NCBI RefSeq assembly: GCF_029542785.1
Contig: NC_083375.1
Coordinates: 558,001 to 622,000 of the forward strand
Direction: 5' to 3'
Length of the DNA stretch: 64,000 nucleotides
Source of the DNA: Malassezia japonica
Lineage: Eukaryota; Basidiomycota; Malasseziomycetes; Malasseziales; Malasseziaceae
The notes under the pieces were generated by a model, which saw only the letters and a program-made list of their open reading frames with translations, was not told the origin of the DNA and did not search any database. The first letter of the stretch is position 1. Each line of letters begins with the position of its first letter. A program made the translations under genes and the position numbers. This document shows positions 61,376 through 64,000 of the stretch, piece by piece.

Positions 61376-64000
61376 CTAGGCTTCCTTCTCCCAAGCGCGG
61401 TCCACGGCATATCCATCCAGGATCTGCACGATGCCAGTGGTCAGCGACTCCAGCTCTTCCAGCTCCCGAGACGAGAGACTGCGGTCGAGCTGGGCGTCAT
61501 TTTGAAGTAGATTGTCAAGATTGTCCTCGCCGTCTTCCTCGTCCGAGTTCCACGAGGCAAGCGTCGTGTTGGCCGCCTGGAGCAACTCGCCACTCGGCAG
61601 ATCCGCGGGCGACACAGTGGTCAGCGGCGACTCTGCCGACTTTGGCGTAGGTGCCTCGGGCTTAGTACGGCGCTTGCCGATTCCCTCCAATACGCGGAGC
61701 ACGCACACATCCATGATCGACTTCAAGCGCTCCAAGTTGTCCAGTGCGTCATAGCTGCCCGTCACCGGGAGCCAGTTGTCGCACTCCAGCCCGTGGCCAA
61801 GCGCACGAGCTTCAGAAGCACCAAAGAGCATGTACGTCAGGGGATCAAGTCGCGTGCACGTCCGCAAAAAGGTCATTGCGTTCCCGCTCGAAGAGCTGGT
61901 CTGCGTCGAAGTGTTGCGAATCTTCTCCGAGAACGCAAAGATGTCCTTTTCGTTACCCGCAAGCGCAGCCTCCGGTTTGTCCTTAAAGAACTTGGCATGG
62001 CACACACTCGAAGGGTGCACGAAGCACGACTTGTCCTGGGACGTGCGGAACGACTTCTCGCCCGCGCGAATGGCAAAGTTGGGTGAATTGGCAACAGCAA
62101 TCAGAGCACACAGCAGCGGCGTACTCTTCGAGTTGATGTTAAACTCGGGATCCGTCTCACGAATGCGACGACGGTACTTGGCCGTCATCGACGTCGAGCT
62201 GCGGATGACCTTGATGATGTCTGCCTTCTCCAGACTCTGGAACAGACTCTGCTTCACTTGCTGAATCTGCATCATCGTTGGACGACTGATCATGTTTGTG
62301 TTCAAGAAACGACTCGCCTGCGACGAGCTGACCTCCTGCAAACGCGTCCACTCGTAAAAGGCGTTCAGCACACACAGGGGATCGGAGCGGAACATGACAG
62401 GACAAAAACTGTCCTTAATAATGTTCGCCTCCTTCTTCAGGTGTGCCGGCGCCATGAATGGATCACGGTTGGTCAGAATGGCCGCCAGAGTCAGAACAGG
62501 ATCAAGGCATCGGAAAAAGGCACCATACAGGCACATTTTCCCGATAGACACATCGAGCGGGAGCTGAAGCAGGACCTTGCCGAGCGACGTCAGCGTTTGG
62601 TGATAATCCAGTGCGCCGATGCGCTCCAAGTCCTGCATCGCTGCCTTGACACGCTCCGGTGCAGGAGGCTCGATCGCCGCTGCCAACACATCCTCGACGG
62701 ACATGCCAGGGATTTCGAGGGCCTTGATATGCATTACGACGTTGCTCAAGTCGACACGCTTCATTTCCACCATCTGATTCACAGCAAGGCAGTCGTAACG
62801 CGCGCGCGACAGAACACCGTAATACTCACCGGGGCGGTGACGGCCGGCACGGCCTGCGCGCTGGTTCAGGTTGGACGTGCCAACCCAAGCAGACACTAGG
62901 CTCGACAGACGGCGTTCGGGGTCATAGCGCTTCTCCTTCACACGACCCGAGTCAATGACATATACCACGTCGGGGATGGTAATGGAAGTCTCCGCAATGT
63001 TGGTGGACAGGATAATCCTGCGAAGTTTTTCGTGACGCACAGGCTCAAAAACGGCCTGCTGGTCTTGTACAGGGACAGAAGAGTGTAGTACATGGATTTC
63101 ATAGGCGTCCGAGTCATCCAGCGGCAATCCCAACAGCGGCTGTGCGCGCGTGTTGAGAAGGATTTGATGAACCGCTTTGATCTCGTCCCAGCCCGGTAGG
63201 AATACAAGCACGTGTCCGTTGTCGGAACGCGTGAGGACATCAGCAATCATTAGCGCAATCAGTGGGTACGGAAGCTCAAGGTCATCCACAGCAGGTTTTT
63301 CTTCGCCATTGGGACCCTTGACAATGCCTCCCTGTTGTACAATTTCTCGTTGAATATAATCGCGCACATTCTTTTCTTGCCACACCCAGCCGCCCTGGTT
63401 GCGCGGCAGGCTGAGCGATTGCAAATGTTCATAAGTGTCGTCCAGGTATGTTTTCTGCACGGGATAGCTCCGACCTGGGATATCCACCACTGGCGCAGGG
63501 CGGCCATTGGCCGAGAGCTCTGCAAAGTAATTTTGAAAAAGCGTAGGATCCACCGTGGCACTCATAAGTACCAACTTAATTTCCGGCTTCCCTGTCTGCT
63601 TTCGCGCCGCAAGCAGGCGCTTGATGACAACCAAGAGCAAGTCTGTTTCAACGTCGCGTTCGTGTACTTCGTCCATGACCACATGCGTAATGCCATCGAG
63701 GAACGAGGCCGTCTCTGCAGACTCTGGCTGTCCATTCATGCTCTCGCCTAGTGCCGACTGCAGTCGGCGCAAAAAGACGCCCGTGGTGCAAAAAGTGATT
63801 GAACCATTCGGCTGTGCCAATTTGTGATCGAAGCGCACTTGGTACCCGACTGATTGACCGACCGTTTCGCCACGCTCTTTTGCAACGCGCTGTGCGACAC
63901 TGATGGCGGCAATACGGCGGGGCTGTGTACAGATAATGTTGCAACGTGACCCTTGTTTGCGCAAGATGTAGTCGTCCAACAGAATCTGTGGTACCTGCGT
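61376..64000 (-). CDS. DEAH-box RNA helicase, 5' part beyond the window
   Basis: Open to the right edge; 5' end and Walker A motif are outside. Readable helicase motifs: TQPRRIAAISVAQRVAKERG (Ia), DEVHERD (II, DEVH), VLMSATVD (III), VFLPGWDEIK, STNIAETSITIPDV (V) and QRAGRAGR (VI). A winged-helix/ratchet and OB-fold region follow. The acidic C-terminal tail contains SWNSDEEDGEDNLDNLL. Overall it fits the DHX29/36/57-type (yeast Ylr419w-like) group. Function could be in translation or RNA structure removal; this is inference. Stop at 61376 is 163 bp from copy C. Confidence 0.88.
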   Translation of the reverse strand, partial: TQVPQILLDDYILRKQGSRCNIICTQPRRIAAISVAQRVAKERGETVGQSVGYQVRFDHKLAQPNGSITFCTTGVFLRRLQSALGESMNGQPESAETASFLDGITHVVMDEVHERDVETDLLLVVIKRLLAARKQTGKPEIKLVLMSATVDPTLFQNYFAELSANGRPAPVVDIPGRSYPVQKTYLDDTYEHLQSLSLPRNQGGWVWQEKNVRDYIQREIVQQGGIVKGPNGEEKPAVDDLELPYPLIALMIADVLTRSDNGHVLVFLPGWDEIKAVHQILLNTRAQPLLGLPLDDSDAYEIHVLHSSVPVQDQQAVFEPVRHEKLRRIILSTNIAETSITIPDVVYVIDSGRVKEKRYDPERRLSSLVSAWVGTSNLNQRAGRAGRHRPGEYYGVLSRARYDCLAVNQMVEMKRVDLSNVVMHIKALEIPGMSVEDVLAAAIEPPAPERVKAAMQDLERIGALDYHQTLTSLGKVLLQLPLDVSIGKMCLYGAFFRCLDPVLTLAAILTNRDPFMAPAHLKKEANIIKDSFCPVMFRSDPLCVLNAFYEWTRLQEVSSSQASRFLNTNMISRPTMMQIQQVKQSLFQSLEKADIIKVIRSSTSMTAKYRRRIRETDPEFNINSKSTPLLCALIAVANSPNFAIRAGEKSFRTSQDKSCFVHPSSVCHAKFFKDKPEAALAGNEKDIFAFSEKIRNTSTQTSSSSGNAMTFLRTCTRLDPLTYMLFGASEARALGHGLECDNWLPVTGSYDALDNLERLKSIMDVCVLRVLEGIGKRRTKPEAPTPKSAESPLTTVSPADLPSGELLQAANTTLASWNSDEEDGEDNLDNLLQNDAQLDRSLSSRELEELESLTTGIVQILDGYAVDRAWEKEA

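Overview
This window is nuclear DNA from a compact, GC-rich basidiomycete yeast, most probably a Malassezia species or close relative in Ustilaginomycotina. The evidence is the gene content (Yhm2 carrier, Prm10/ThrE transporter, fungal SCYL2-type pseudokinase, Pdx1, Akr1, Dsn1), the density (41 protein genes in 64 kb, intergenic gaps often 20-120 bp) and the intron style (5' sites mostly GTACGT or GTATGT, with a CTNAY branch site almost touching the 3' AG). The genus call is inference; no rRNA or other diagnostic marker lies in the window. I saw no tRNA, rRNA, transposon or CRISPR.

Layout. 1-6.1 kb: 3' part of a secreted GMC oxidoreductase, a Yih1/IMPACT protein, a 12-exon SCYL2-type pseudokinase and elongation factor Elf1. 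6.2-16.5 kb: ankyrin protein, GRAM/TBC RabGAP, sterol C-4 methyl oxidase, vacuolar amino-acid transporter, an unknown multi-pass membrane protein, an Mtr2/p15-like export factor and Hgh1. 16.7-24.7 kb: mitochondrial bL34, an AhpD-like protein, Akr1 palmitoyltransferase, Pdx1, Dph1, Elp6 and Coq7. 24.8-32.6 kb: secreted serine carboxypeptidase, a homeodomain protein, Snf8 (ESCRT-II), Yhm2 and dihydroxyacetone kinase. 32.6-45.7 kb: Vps18, Sec31, Ssl1 (TFIIH) and a Prm10-like transporter. 45.9-55.9 kb: complex I NDUFS6-type subunit, Cgr1, a small membrane protein, Ost1, Sem1, Pab2, an Opa3-like protein, Nfs1, EB1/Mal3 and Tex1. 55.9-64 kb: three Gre2-like reductases around kinetochore Dsn1, then a DEAH-box helicase cut by the right edge.

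The main result is the introns. I placed 58 by reading frame and protein-family continuity. Thirty-four are exactly 22 nt, none is shorter, and 54 of 58 are 34 nt or less. A typical one is GT plus about 13 nt, then CTNAYNCAG. Because 22 is not a multiple of 3, retention always shifts the frame. Two introns stand apart at 177 nt (MTR2-like) and 224 nt (NFS1), and one candidate GC-AG intron at a stop codon would switch a PTS1-like C terminus on or off.

Other structure: two convergent gene pairs whose stop codons interlock in one CTAG, CACGTG motifs in many short promoters, twin TCCGCGGA palindromes upstream of one Gre2-like gene, a Gre2-like paralogue without its catalytic tyrosine, a homeodomain with Phe in place of the near-invariant Trp48, and a head-to-head DPH1/ELP6 pair.
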